Assembly: GCA_000697665.1 (NCBI GenBank)
Contig: KL197712.1
Coordinates: 1,547,855 to 1,611,854, forward strand
Source: Jaapia argillacea MUCL 33604
Lineage: Eukaryota > Basidiomycota > Agaricomycetes > Jaapiales > Jaapiaceae
Direction of reading: 5' to 3'
Length of the DNA stretch: 64,000 nucleotides
The notes below the pieces were generated by a model, which did no database searches, had not been told where the DNA came from, and worked only from the letters and a program-made list of their open reading frames with translations. The position numbers were made by a program, and so were the translations under genes. Positions 24,349 through 36,248 of the stretch are shown piece after piece; position 1 is the stretch's first letter; each line of letters starts with the position of its first letter.

Positions 24349-26427
24349 ATGTCGAACGATACTATGCGTGCTGTTGTGTGGGATAAGCCCTACAAAGTGT
24401 CTATCCAACAAGTTCCCAAGCCTAAGCTCAGTCACCCCGATGATATCATCGTGAAGGGTATGCTTCTCTGATGATCTTCGATGCTTTCTTGTTCACTTGC
24501 ATAATCGACAGTCACGACGACATGCATTTGTGGAAGGTGTGCTCTTGTGTCTCTGGGCTGTGTATTCGCAACCTGACAGCGCCGAACAAGTGATTTGCAC
24601 ATGTACGAAGGACGAACGGGTGCAGAGTCGGGTATTGTCTTCGGTCATGAAAAGTGAGTTTGGGCTTGGATCGAACTTTGAGAAGCTTCCTCAATTTCTA
24701 TTACTTGAAGTATGGGAATTGTAGATGTGAGTTACCCTCAAACTAGTTTTGGCAACGAGTCGAGATGATGTTTTGCATTGGTCCACAGGAACTTGGTCCA
24801 GGGGTCACTGTATGCTTCCCGCCCATCGCTCTCGTTGATCCTTTCCTCACCTTACCTTCGTATGTAGCTCCTCAAGAAGGGTGATCGAGTCGTCATGCCC
24901 TTTAATGTTGCTTGTGGTCGCTGTTTGAACTGCGAAGAGGGTCGCTCGGCGTTCTGCACTCACGTTAACCCTGGATTCGTGCGTCCCCTCACCCACCTTC
25001 ACCCTTACGTGTGAAATACTGATCGGCAACTTTCAGGCTGGAGGGTGAGCATATCCAGTTCAGTTCGCCCATTTAGACTAACAGAAGGTCAATTTCGCGA
25101 CCAGCGCATATGGGTAGGATATCTTCCTAGACCCTGGTAATATGTGCTCATGTGCTACCAGCTACGTTTCGATGGGACCTTATCAAGGCGGTCAAGCAGT
25201 ACGTTCAGTCATCCGCTCCTCTCCACATGGCTGATGTACTTTTGGGACAGGAATACGTCAAGGTTCCTTTCGCAGATTTCAACGCTCTCAAACTTCCACC
25301 AGGAAAAGAACACGAAGCAGACTTCGCCCTTTTAGCCGACATCTTCCCTACTGTGCGTCTACTCTTGGTAATGAATCCCTCTTCGTACTGAGCATCGTCA
25401 TTTCTCTGTTCACAGGGATGGCATGGCGTCGAGATCAGCGGCTTCCGTCCCGGAGAGTCTGTAGCCGTTTGGGGGGCTGGACCTGTGGGGATTATGGCAG
25501 CTTACTCTGCGATCCTGCGTGGCGCATCGCAGGTCTGTATCAACAGAACTAGTTGGATTTTACTGATCAATATCTTGACTCCTCAAGGTCTTTGTCGTCG
25601 ACCGTGTCCCCGAACGTCTCAAAAAGGCCAAAGAGATCGGGTGTATCCCCATCGACTTCAGTAAGAGCGATCCGGTAAAGCAGATCTTGGATTACCGCGG
25701 CGGGTACGTATCCCGGGTTGGCCCATTTCCCTCAAATCTGACACGGAAATCATCTCAATCTCGTTCCTCTTCAGAAAAGAAGTCGATCGGGGTGTCGACG
25801 CTGTTGGATATCAAGCCACAACTGCCGATGGCAAAACTGAACAGCCAAATGTTGTCCTCGAGGCTCTGATTTCGGTTGTGCGACCCACTGGCGGATTGGG
25901 GATTCCCGGTTTATATGTTCCCAGCGATCCTGGAGCTGCCGACCAGAATGCTCAAAAGTAAGTAATACCCATATCTCTCTAACTATTTGTTGGATTTTAT
26001 ACTCGTTTTTCGGAATCAGGGGCTACATGTCGTTCCCATTCGGTGAGATGTGGAGGCACTGAGGTGTCAATGACTGATAGCTTACCTTGTGTCCTTGACC
26101 TAGGCAAATTCTTTGAGAAGGGCTTATCGATGGGTACTGGTCAATGCAATGTCAAGGTGAGCACACCTGGCGCTGAATCGTCTCCATCCCCTGACACATC
26201 GATTCAGGCGTACAATCGTTATTTGCGTCAGTAGTATATCATAACTTTGAACTTCGAGAGAGAATGCTGACCTTCCTGTCACGAATATAGGCGATCTCAT
26301 CGTTGCTGGTCGCGCAAAGCCGTCGTTTGTCGTGTCACACGAAGTCTCGCTCGACGACGCAGCCGATGCCTACGACAAATTCGATCGCCGTGTGGATGGC
26401 TACACGAAGGTCCTGCTTCATCCCTGA
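24349..26427 (+). CDS. Zinc-dependent alcohol/formaldehyde dehydrogenase
   Basis: This is a medium-chain dehydrogenase of about 390-400 residues, split by about a dozen short introns. The catalytic-zinc region reads TTCICGSDLHMYEGRTGAES and IVFGHEN. The structural-zinc lobe has the four cysteines of FNVACGRCLNCEEGRSAFC. The cofactor motif is VWGAGPVGIMA, followed by VFVVDRVPERLKKA with an acidic residue favouring NAD. The end reads DAYDKFDRRVDGYTKVLLHP. This set matches the glutathione-independent formaldehyde dehydrogenase-like branch. Such enzymes oxidise formaldehyde or short alcohols; the actual substrate cannot be told from sequence. Two very short internal exons (about 8-9 bp) are needed around 25038-25117 (GCTGGAGG and CGCATATGG). 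Confidence 0.85.
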
Positions 26428-26587
26428 GGATCTGGGAAAGATGAAGCGCAGATTAAGCTGGCAGTGTAGGAATAGTTTGCGTGTGTGTTGATAAGAAATT
26501 GCAAGTGGTTCCACGCGCAAGAATTACAGTGGTTAATGTCCGATATTAAAGATATTTCTCTATTGTATCAATACTAAAGTCAACTCC

Positions 26588-28837
26588 TCAGTCCCGAGCA
26601 TATTTACTGGCTTTTCGTATCCGCTGGCCATAATGCCAGAACAACCATGGCCTAACATCAAAGATCATCCATCAGCACCTCAAACAAGTCAGATCGAACG
26701 AAGGGGACTCACGCCGGGCATCCGATAATGATAGCAAGCGCCGCAAGGATAGTATCTCCCTTCCCATATCCTAACGCATTGTACATCGCAGGAGCAAAAA
26801 GCGGGAAACCAAACCCTGCTAGAGACCGTAGACACGAGACGGCAGCAAGCGCTGACGCTGCATGTAAGGTGAATGCATCGATAACGTATGTTTGGATCGA
26901 TTGGAAGTTTAAGATTTGTCCAGCTCCGATGAAGGCGATACCCTTAATGCGGAGTGAGATTGGAAATGTTAGGTGTGATTAGGGAGGAAGATATGAGAAA
27001 GGCAACGTACGATATCGGGGACGATCCAATGCACGTCACTCCGAGCCGACCATCCAGTAATTAACAACCCGATAGGAAGCATAATAGTTCCAGGAACCAT
27101 AGAAGCTATTCGCACACCAACCCATCATCAGATAAATCAAGCTCGAAGGAGATGCAGGACAAACTTACGAAGTCGATATTCCGGTCTCCCCTTACCACCG
27201 TTCTTCCTCGTATAATAAGCGTAAATCCTATCCATCAGTCTCGCATTGATTTGCGATGCGCCGGTGAGGCCAATACCGAGTGCAATGTAATGGAGCCCAG
27301 CAATGCCGACTGGCATTCGGTAGATACCTTCGAAGATGGCTGGGATCGTAGTGAGGAATACTAGCAAATAGGATCGAGTCAATTATAGAGACTGTTATGA
27401 TTCTGGGGGAAGGGTGACGCACGGTACATAAGACCATAGATAAACGCCATGTAGACCCCGAGAAGTTGGATGATGGGTTCTTTGGCGAATAGGACGAAGG
27501 GGCGGGTGAGTGCTGTGGCGAAGATGGTCTTCCAACTGAGAAGGTGACGTCAGTCAGCCGTCAGGAAACAGGGTGACAAGTAACGAACTTTCGGTCGGCG
27601 GTGTCGAATTTGGTGCGGAAATTTAGGAGTTGGCCCTTCTCAGGGTCGAGTTTACTTCGTAGAGCTTTCGCTTTTCTTTCCAGTAGAATGGGGGGATATG
27701 CTGCAACAAGAATCAGTACGTTTGATCAAAGCCACGATAGATTCATGCGAATACTCACTCTCTTTGAGGTAGAAAAATCCGAAGCATTGGATGATGGCAT
27801 CCACGATGCTCGATGACCAAAACTACAAAAAATGGTGTGAGTTGAGGATTATTCCAATTGACCACGTCAGACGGGTGAGGAAACGTACCACCCATCTCCA
27901 TGTACTTCTCTCTGCGATCCAAGCTCCAGCCACAGGGCCGACTACAGGACCGAGTAGAGGGGCAAGCGAGTATAATGCGATTGCCTTTCCACGATTTTCA
28001 GCTGCCCATAGATCACCAAGCACGCCTCCACCAATCTACTCATAGCACATGTCATGTCAGCCAAGATTGATGATGAGAAGGGACGAGAGAACATACGGAT
28101 AGGGGAGCACTTCCGCCTAAACCGGCTAAGAATCGGAAGACCATGAGCTCTGGCGTGTTCTGTGCGAAGCCACAACCCAGGTTCCATGCTGAATAATCAC
28201 AGTAGTGAGCTGAGCGTAGAGAGGGGCAGGAATGAGGAAACTTACCGAGATACCATAAGTTAGCAAGTTGCAATACTCTTGAACGGCCGTATATCTCGCT
28301 AAGAGGTCCTAAAAATAACGGACCGATAGCTGTTGAAGTTGTTTTTAGCATGGGCGCAGGGGTGAGCTGGAACTGGATACTTACCGTATGCCAGCACAAA
28401 TATCGATGTGGTCATGGCTATCAGAACAGAACTCGTGATTCCGAACTGCTGAGCGACTTGGTCGCTCGCTGGAGCAATCATAGAAGATGATACAGGGCTG
28501 ATGAAGGTGAAAGCGGATACGATGAAAGTCGCCCCCCATTTTGTTCGATAAGACCAACTGCACGACAGAGTTAGGGGTGTTGGGTGTATGCGCGTCGATG
28601 AATCACTCACTTTCGGGGATTTTGAGGATCATCTTCACCATCCCAGTCGACAACCAATGAGTTGTCCTCCCCCTCCGATACTGGGTTCACCGATGAGCTC
28701 ATGTTCGTCGGCCGGGGATCTTGTTTCTCGAGGGGGACATCTACAGCGTCTGTCTGTGTCTCCTCTCTAGCTTCCTCGTCTCGCAATGTCGCAGTTTCGG
28801 ATTTAGGCCCTGGATCAGACGAGCGATGTGGATTCAT
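26588..28837 (-). CDS. MFS transporter, multidrug (DHA1-like) type
   Basis: The gene starts at 28837 (MNPHRSSDPGPKSE) with an acidic, disordered N-terminal tail of about 75 residues. Many short exons follow. Transmembrane segments are evident, for example FIVSAFTFISPVSSSMIAP and LIAMTTSIFVLAY. The family signature LGPLSEIYGRSRV lies between helices 2 and 3. VFRFLAGLGGSAPLS and ALYSLAPLLGPVVGPVAGA (antiporter-type motif C) follow. The C-terminal half has FQSIQTYVIDAFTLHAASA and ends SKYARD. This fits the fungal DHA1 proton antiporters that export drugs, polyamines or metabolites from the plasma membrane. It is convergent with the dehydrogenase (160 bp apart) and divergent from the F-box gene at 29291. 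Confidence 0.85.
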
Positions 28838-29290
28838 AGTTTTATGTGAGGGGATAGTCAGGTATGGGGTAGACCAGATCCGAAATGCCTCCCCCCTTTA
28901 AACTATGAAAAGCACGAAGAGTTCGCCTTCCGATCCTGGCTGACAACCGCCAGATGACTTTTTGACGACAATGCTGACATGCTGTTGGAGAATCTGAAGA
29001 GATACAAGCCGCGATGCCGGCTGCCAGGTCTTGCCGAGGGAGTTGTGGCGCGTGACTCCGCGACTCATCGCGGGTACCTACCGCCGGCTGTTTTTGCGGG
29101 GTCTACATCCGAGAAATTGTCAAAGCAAACTGTAATCTGAACCTTGTGCTTATACTTAGACCATCACCGTCACGTATAGTTGCGCAAGGTGATCTACAGT
29201 CGAATTTCATCACCAGTATGCACGTAGTACTCTTCTCAGCAGATCAAGCTGACATAGGCGGCAATACCTTGTCCTTAGCACCCCCTCACT
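28838..29290. promoter_or_regulatory. Divergent promoter region, MFS and F-box genes
   Basis: These 453 bases separate the divergent start codons of the MFS gene (-) and the F-box gene (+). No specific operator is recognised. Confidence 0.4.
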
Positions 29291-30529
29291 ATGACTTTTA
29301 CTGGAATATTGGACACGTTCCGACGATGTGTCGCGCCCCGAACGACTCACCTCAACGTGCGGGAGACTTCAGGATCACGAATCCCACCCGAAATCCTCAC
29401 CGCCATCTTCCACTATCTGTGGTTCCAAACCTCAGACTTACAAAAGTGCATAGCTCGTCAGGCACACCTCAGATCTGCTCTCCTCGTTTGTCGAGAGTGG
29501 TATCTTTCGGGCGTACATATGCTTTATTCAAAACTAATCATCGACGAATTATCCCTTGCACTTCTCTTGCCCACCCTCAAACGGAAGCCAACTCTCGCGA
29601 TTCACGTTCGAACCATCGTCATCTTAGAGCGCCCACTGCCGCCCTCAAAGAGCTTCTCCGAATCTACCAGACGACAAAGGGTGATTTCCTCGGTATTGCA
29701 GTCTTGTAAATCACTGCAATCATTGGTTCTCCATGCTCGTTGTTCATTCCGAGTCTTCTTATCCGCCATCCGCTCTTCCTCTCAATTGCAAAATTTAAGA
29801 AGGCTCGCAGTCTGTGGTTCAGCAACCTCCCATCACCATATTGTTGCTCGACATGTCACGCTGCCTCAACTCGAAGAACTTACCATTACTTCTATGGTTG
29901 TGGGCGAAAATACCGTCTGGCCTTCGTGTCCCTCTCTGCGACGAATTCGTCTCGAAGGGTGTTACTTCACCGACCATTTGTATCGCCCAACGATTCCCCT
30001 CCCTCCATCCCCTCTCCAACAAATCGATATATATCATTGTTGGACAGAACGCGGCGATAGCAATATCTCAGGCTCTCTCTATCCCTTCGCCTCGAGTCTT
30101 GAGGTTCTGCGGATCAACAGCACCCGGATTGCATCTCCAATGCATCTCTTCGACTTTTCACATTTCACACGAGTCAAACACCTCTCTCTCTTCATCGATA
30201 CACCTCAATTTTCACTCACCACTTTACCGCGATCGGTGGCTCTGATGCCGCAGTTGGAGGAGCTTGTCGTTACGTGTTTCTGGGATAAATATGAGCTCTA
30301 CTCGCCGTGGGACGTGGTGAAGGATCTGGAAAACCTCTGTCAGGATGACATGCATTTGGAAAAGATGCCTTTCCCAGTGCTCCGCGAGTTGGTGTTGCAA
30401 GTTGCCCCATTTTGGGGCAAGAGATCGACAGATGGAAGAGACACGGACCAAAAACTACGATCTGACATTCTCCAACGGTTTTGCGATCTACGAGCTATCC
30501 ACTTGCAGCTGGGTGAACGCGGTGGTTAG
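29291..30529 (+). CDS. F-box protein with leucine-rich C-terminal region
   Basis: The gene is intronless, 412 residues. The F-box-like part near residues 28-72 reads SRIPPEILTAIFHYLW and then ALLVCREWYLSGVHMLY, the usual 'CREW' variant of fungal F-box proteins. The rest holds irregular leucine-rich repeats (LRRLAVCGSA, LPQLEELTI, LRRIRLEGCYF, LEVLRINSTRI, LPQLEELVV). It probably recruits substrates to an SCF ubiquitin ligase. A gttagt donor overlaps the stop codon and open sequence continues in another frame to about 30660, so a spliced longer C terminus is possible. Confidence 0.75.
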   Translation: MTFTGILDTFRRCVAPRTTHLNVRETSGSRIPPEILTAIFHYLWFQTSDLQKCIARQAHLRSALLVCREWYLSGVHMLYSKLIIDELSLALLLPTLKRKPTLAIHVRTIVILERPLPPSKSFSESTRRQRVISSVLQSCKSLQSLVLHARCSFRVFLSAIRSSSQLQNLRRLAVCGSATSHHHIVARHVTLPQLEELTITSMVVGENTVWPSCPSLRRIRLEGCYFTDHLYRPTIPLPPSPLQQIDIYHCWTERGDSNISGSLYPFASSLEVLRINSTRIASPMHLFDFSHFTRVKHLSLFIDTPQFSLTTLPRSVALMPQLEELVVTCFWDKYELYSPWDVVKDLENLCQDDMHLEKMPFPVLRELVLQVAPFWGKRSTDGRDTDQKLRSDILQRFCDLRAIHLQLGERGG

Positions 30530-30919
30530 TGCCTTCCCGCTTCTCAGTGCACATAATATCCACATTGACTTCATACCACTCTTTCTGGGAACGCCAACTC
30601 TTCAGACCTGGTTGATTCCGTCACAAGTTTCGCTGGACCACAACGATGGCTCCGGGTTTTAGGGTTGGAGGGCATGTTGATGGATGATTGTTGATGGCGT
30701 GTACAGAATCTCAGCATTAACGAAGATCGGGATTCGAACTTGTCTGACTGTCGTGCCCCTCTCTAATGGGAATCCGGCTTGAGCACTGAAACTGTAGTCA
30801 CCATGGCCCCTCCACTACGAAATATTGCAGGGTACAGTCGCCGATAGAGTCAAGAAAGGGTACAGATAAATCTACTAGACAGTAAAGAGAGCATCCATCA
30901 AATTCGAAACTTATTACAC
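30530..30919. other. Convergent intergenic region
   Basis: The region lies between converging 3' ends. A B-box-like 'gggattcgaac' occurs at about 30730, but no tRNA fold could be drawn. Nothing else is supported. Confidence 0.5.
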
Positions 30920-33115
30920 CTATTCATACTCCCACACCTCTATCCTGCCACCATCTCGCCCAACCACAATCCTCCCATTCACCTCATCAACAGCTAAATG
31001 AGCCCATTCATCCTCAGGGTCTTCACCCGCACCCTGATCCCTAAACCCAAAGACCATGGAGGCTTCCCGATCTGTATCAGCATCCACCACAATGTTTCTA
31101 TCCTCCTGCACTGGAGGCGGTACAATACCATCCATGACGAAAGCACCGATGGCGTCCAAGCCATTCGAAGCGACTCCGCTGGTATCAAGGTTCGTCGCAA
31201 TAGGTTCGGGTTCAGAGGTGACCTGTGGAGAGAGCAGACGCCCCGCGATCCGTTGACCCAACTCCCCGTCGCCTCCCATCCCATCCGTCTGAGTGTCTAG
31301 CCAAACCGCAGTTCCCCATTCTCCCACCACCATATCTGATGGGGCGAATAACCGAACGGTAGACGAAATGGACTTGACCGCGATGGGTGGAGAAGTCAAG
31401 TACGGTGACTCCATTAAGCCTGGCGAAGTAGAGGCCGTCGCCGATGAGGTATAAGCTGGATTCGGAGGGAGTATGAAATGGTGAAGAAGATTGACGGGCC
31501 AAGGATACCAGCTGTCAAACCGCATGAACAAGTGTATGGGACTCAAAGGGGGTGTTCGACTCGAGTCGCCGTGATGTTGGCCATGGTTCGGTATGGAAAC
31601 CGAAATAGAATCAATACGCCATTGCCACTGATATGTGGCGATGGGATGTAACGTAGGTATACGGACGGTGCTTTGCGGTGGTGGCGGGACGTAGGGAGCT
31701 ATCGGGGGTAATGAATGATGTGGTACGCGGTGCGGTACGTGGGGTGGGAGGTGAGGTGGTGGTAGGCCAAATGGTGGTAGATCGTGCTCTCTGGGTTGGC
31801 CTGAACTTTCCGAATGGGAAGGGGGTGATGATGGGATCTTGTAGAGCTCGATAGATTTATTCCAAAACAGTAGCAGACAGTCAGAGGTCGGTGAGGGGAG
31901 AAACATGGCGTTGAGACAGACGAGTTGCTGAGAAAATAGATAACAGGTCAGAGAGTTACAAGCATGGACGCATCCTGAATTCGAACAACTACATTTTTTT
32001 GACCGTAAGACCTACTGACGAAAGAAAACTCACCTGGTGTATATTCGGGTCTCTAAGCTCATAAATCACTTCTCCTTTCCTGACGTCCCATACCCTCACA
32101 GATTCATTCTCCGTACTCCCAACGAGCAAATTCCCTTTGAAAACCAACGCTCGACGACATCCCGGGAAATGGTTCATATACTTGAATGCATATTCCGGAT
32201 GTTGAGTGGGCGAATCCAAATCCAGTGAGTGAATAAACGTCGCGACGCTACAAATCAGAGATATATATGTCTTCAACGACGATGAAATCAATGAGAGATT
32301 TTACTGACTGTGTGGTGTCAGCTCCTTCGACCTTACAGGTGATGCAAAACACAGCTGCATCACTAGGATCCATGTTAACCGCGACGCTCACGACTTCCGT
32401 AAATCGTCGAACGGCTACACATTTAAACTTCCGTTTCTCTACCGATTGTGAGGCGGGACTGGATAAATCCCAACATTGAACGGTGAATCTCCTCCGGATG
32501 AAGTTAGTGTGAGCGGTTACTGTCAGAAGGTACCTGTTCCCCCGACCAGGTAAGAACCGAACGACGACATTGCGTAGTCGATCTCTGTCTCCCCTCTCCC
32601 CGTCAATCTCAATCGTTTCATACTCTAGCGGGATGGGTGATATTTCCGAACGTCGAACAGGAGTAGGACAGGGTGAGAGCCAATTCTTACGGAGCCGGAG
32701 CGCGCGAATGGTGAGGAGCTCGAGAGAGGTTTGGGGAAGATGGGTGATGTCTGATGACCGGGATGAAGAGGAGAACCCGGGGACAGGGATATTGGCGTCT
32801 CTGACGTGGGTGTGAAACGCGTCGAACCAAACGGGGTGAAGACGTGTCAGAGATAGGAACGAAGTAGAGGTCTATGGGATGGAATCAGTTACAAACTGTG
32901 GATCAATCGCGAGGGAGAGGACCGGCTTGAACCCTCCGTTGAGTCGGGGATCCCCTCGCCACGGACACGAGGAGAAAATTGCTTACCTGTCTAAGACGTA
33001 GAATATCCTTTACTGACAAGTAGCTCAGGATATGAAGTAGGATGTCGATGGGAAGGGCCGTGAGACAGATCGCGGAATTCCGTGTCATCGGGTCTACCTT
33101 TGCCTGCCAAACCAT
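30920..33115 (-). CDS. F-box protein with WD-repeat-like propeller
   Basis: Exon 1 ends at the donor after LRLRQ, about 32992. The first residues (MVWQAKVDPMTRNSAICL) lead into the F-box ALPIDILLHILSYLSVKDIL. Later exons carry LHPVWFDAFHTHV and LEYETIEIDGERGDRDRLRN, then WD-like strands (TVQCWDLSSPA, NLLVGSTENESVRVWDVRKG, LLLFWNKSIELYKI) and a proline-rich insert. The C-terminal exon (30920-31906 and a few bases more) ends IVVGRDGGRIEVWEYE. Introns about 33-110 bp separate the exons. The start at 33115 is the first ATG of the open stretch; a later ATG at 33088 (MTRNSA) is equally possible. It probably acts as an SCF substrate receptor. Confidence 0.75.
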
Positions 33116-33386
33116 GCCAAGGTCAATCGAGTAGTGTTGGCAAAGGTGCAAGTCGGGGTAGCAAGCCTATGTAGCAACTAACCATCCATCCACTTACCAG
33201 AGGTGCCTCAAAGTTGTTCGATGGGAAATGAAATACGCCCGGGTGTTTACCGGTATTAGGATCAAGTTCACCTCCTGATCAAGGGGGAACTTTATTCTCA
33301 CCACGGCCGGGGAACGAACGGTCCGTCGGTCAGTCATCTATCTATCCGCGCATCATTCGACCCTTTCTAAACCCATAAGACACTTG

Positions 33387-34259
33387 CACTGCAGACGGGG
33401 GTCGATAAAGGGCCAAGCCATATCACTCCCATATCGAGTCCCCGATGTAACATATTCAAGGTCCCATGGGAGACCGTCGTAGCCAAATCCGTAGTTAAAT
33501 TTTGTGATTTCGTACAGGTCCCCGCCATATCTGTAAGACAAAAATCTAAATAAGCCGAAAACTATGTCATTTGACAGTGGGGTCGGCCCGTACTGATGGA
33601 CAAAAGATAAAATACAGGAGGGCATATGGCCGGGCTACATCTTTTAGAAATGTCCCCTCACCTTATGGGGAAGCATTTTTTGTACATGTCGGGTCACCGT
33701 ATTTGGGTTTTGTCGTGGGAAAACCGTGGGGAAATACTTAAAATACAGCTTATGAATACGACTGTCCGACATAATCATGCACCATATTATGAAAATGTCC
33801 ATGTGACATATAACCCCACCTGACTCATCCCAAGCATATGTCACATCGTCATTTTCAAAATTTGGCGTGTTATTATGTCGGACAGTCGTATTCACAAGCT
33901 GTATTTTAAGTAGTTCCCCACGTTTTTCTTACGACAAAACCCGAATACGGTGACCCGACATGTACAAAAAATGCTTCCCCATAAGGTGATGGGACACTTC
34001 TAAAAGATGTAACCCGGCCATATGCCCTCCTGTATTTTATCTTTTGTCCATCAGTACGGGCCAACCCCACTGTCAAATGACATAGTTTTCGGCTTATTTA
34101 GATTTTTGTCTTACAGATATGGCGGGGACCTGTACGAAATCACAAAATTTAACTACGGATTTGGCTACGACGGTCTCCCATGGGACCTTGAATATGTTAC
34201 ATCGGGGACTCGATATGGGAGCGATATGGCTTGGCCCTTTATCGACCTCGTCTGCAGTG
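33387..34259. mobile_element. CACTA-like non-autonomous fold-back DNA transposon
   Basis: The two arms, 33387-33822 and about 33838-34259, are almost perfect inverted copies of each other over about 420-430 bp, with only a short centre left over (about 33820-33840). The ends read CACTGCAGACG and its complement CGTCTGCAGTG, and TTG flanks both sides (33384-33386 and 34260-34262). CACT-type ends with a 3-bp duplication fit the CMC/EnSpm (CACTA) superfamily. There is no transposase, so it needs one from elsewhere. High arm identity suggests recent insertion or gene conversion. Open frames inside are mirror images and not genes. It sits 272 bp upstream of an F-box gene start and about 120 bp past the stop of the UBX gene. 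Confidence 0.8.
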
Positions 34260-34378
34260 TTGGTGCAACACGTTTACATGGATGTTGCACAGATAAATCG
34301 ATCATGGGTTGTTGGGAAGCAAAAATACAATATGCGCAGAACGACAATACAATGCCTTCTTCATTTCCTTTCCACTAC

Positions 34379-35928
34379 TCAGGAAGCGATCAATACCTAT
34401 CTCGAGACATCAGCCTGTTGGCTAACAGATGATAGGGCGATGCGTGACTTACAGCAGAAGGTGTCAAACCAAGTTCTCTCAACGTCCGTGCGAAGTCAGA
34501 CTTTGAGAATTGTTTCCTTGTCGAGAAATAGGATCAGTAAATGAAACTTGCCGGAGAAAGGCTGGCGAGACTCACCTTGGAAAATGTTGAGAGAATGTCA
34601 CGGTCTCGACGTCTACAGATAGAGTTTGGCCAGCAAGAAATTCCGCGACTTCTCTCAAAGCTTCATGATTCAGAAACGAGTGAGCAAGACAGAAAGAAGA
34701 CACTGCGATGTCGATACGTACTCGCGTCGCTGGACAAGGTCGTGGTGTAGGGTTGTCCTCCGCTGGCCATCCGGATCTGCAATCGAGTCTCCTTGAAGTC
34801 CCGCCCCGAGACCTTCTCGGCTGGAGGGCCCGCTGCCGACGACGACGACGAAGCCGCAGCGGGGGCGGGTGTATATCCAGTGGCATCAGTAATGGGTTGG
34901 CCGTCACGCAAAGCCTTCTCGCGAGCAGCTTTCACAGCTCGTTCCCGTTTGTCTGCTTCGATTTGAGCTTTGATCGCTGCTCGCGCTTTCGCTTCTTCGA
35001 TTTTCTCTAGAGAGAGGATTTATGTGAAGGACACTCCAGAAACGGGCTGATTGACATACCTCGCTTCTTCTGTTCGGCCTCTTTCGCCAATTGTTTAGCT
35101 TGCAAATCTTCCTTGATTTTACCCATATCCTGTGGAGAATTCTTTCGGTGAAGGTTACAAGTAAGGTGGTGTAGGGATACCGACTTTGCCAGCCTTTCGC
35201 CGAATTTCTTCGTTTGCTCGCTGTTCCTTGGCATCTTCTACGGCCTTTCGTGCTTTCTTCTCGCTCATCTTCGTTCGTAACTCCTCTAGTCTCTGCTTCT
35301 TCTCTTCCTCTGTAAGAGGTTTGATCTATTGACCTGAGGTAAGGAAAGAAGAAGTGGACGAGTAGCTGAAGGATAGAACGGAACCTCTTCAGTGGACTCT
35401 TCGAATTGATCGTGACCGCTCTTCTCGGCGTGGTAATTGGCCAAAGCAGTATTCCTGAATGTTCTTCCACACTGGCTGCATTTGATACTCTACACAATCG
35501 AAATATAGGGTAAGGTCCAGGAACCAAGAGAGAACGACGAACTTTGGCTTCTGCCGCTGCCGCTGCTGCTGCATCTGCACTTCCAGCACCCTTACCATAT
35601 ACGGCTTTCAGTGCCTCCAATTCCTCATCATCTTCGTCCATGGGTTCCCCCGCCCCTCCATGGGTGCCCGCGGAAGGGGTAGTCGACACCGCCGCAGGTG
35701 CAGACGGATCGGGGATCGGTTGGCCTTCGTGTTCGATGATGTGATCCATAGCGGGTTGAAGACCACGCCCGCCAGTTGCTCGAAGCGCCCCTGCATTGAG
35801 GAATCCAGCAAATAGATTGCAATCGTGTCAATCAGAAATCGACGTTATCTCGGCGAGGTGAGTTGCGAACATTCTACCCGCGCCGGGTCAAAGCCCATGG
35901 AGATCAAAACATCTTTATCGGAGGACAT
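34379..35928 (-). CDS. UBA-UBX domain protein with C2H2 zinc finger
   Basis: Spliced from about nine exons, giving about 357 residues. A UBA domain opens the protein (MGFDPARVEWALRATGGRG and then AMDHIIEH). An acidic linker precedes a C2H2 finger (IKCSQCGRTFRNTALANYH with AEKSGHDQFEESTEE). A long charged coiled-coil runs from IKPLTEEEKKQRLEEL to EIEADKRERA-like repeats. The C-terminal UBX domain starts ETRLQIRMASGGQPYTT and ends LRELGLTPSAVLIAS. The plan matches fungal relatives of SAKS1/UBXN1, which link ubiquitinated substrates to Cdc48/p97. The last exon is tiny (VLIAS, stop at 34379-34381) and needs an intron of about 56 bp ending gatag. First exon 35871-35928, second 35543-35790. Confidence 0.85.
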
Positions 35929-36238
35929 GGCAGTTTCGAAAGGTACAGCAGAGCGAATACGCGGACGGCTGCAGTGGCGTTGAGCGTCGTGGAAAGGGCT
36001 TCCCAAAATGGACAGGACTGCAGAATTCCTGTTTCTTCCAACGACCACATCTTTGCTGAACTCGAACTCTGACTGACACCAATGATAAGGATCAATGGGC
36101 TACCGGATGGACATTACGGAAATCTTCTACGTCCAAGGAAAGGATTCAGAGTCCAGGCAGTGCGTTCCAACGTGATAGCAATCTTAGGTTTGGCCAAGTC
36201 TTCATGGGAGAAGGTGCCAGTCACCCTTGATCCTCCTG

Positions 36239-36248
36239 GTCAAATGAC
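36239..36248. promoter_or_regulatory. Palindromic motif GTCAAATGAC, copy 1
   Basis: Half-sites GTCA and TGAC face each other around AA, 455 bp before the start codon of copy 1. The same site, or a one-base variant, precedes all five copies. Half-sites of this kind suit a dimeric bZIP or similar factor; the binding factor is inferred only. Confidence 0.5.

Noticed and set aside
30725-30815. Possible tRNA on the minus strand (B-box-like gttcgaatccc)
   Set aside because: The bases on either side of the T loop do not pair and no acceptor stem or anticodon arm could be drawn.
33353-34432. Two near-identical ORFs beginning MPSCILSFVHQYG on opposite strands
   Set aside because: They are mirror images of the arms of the fold-back element and have no domain; not genes.
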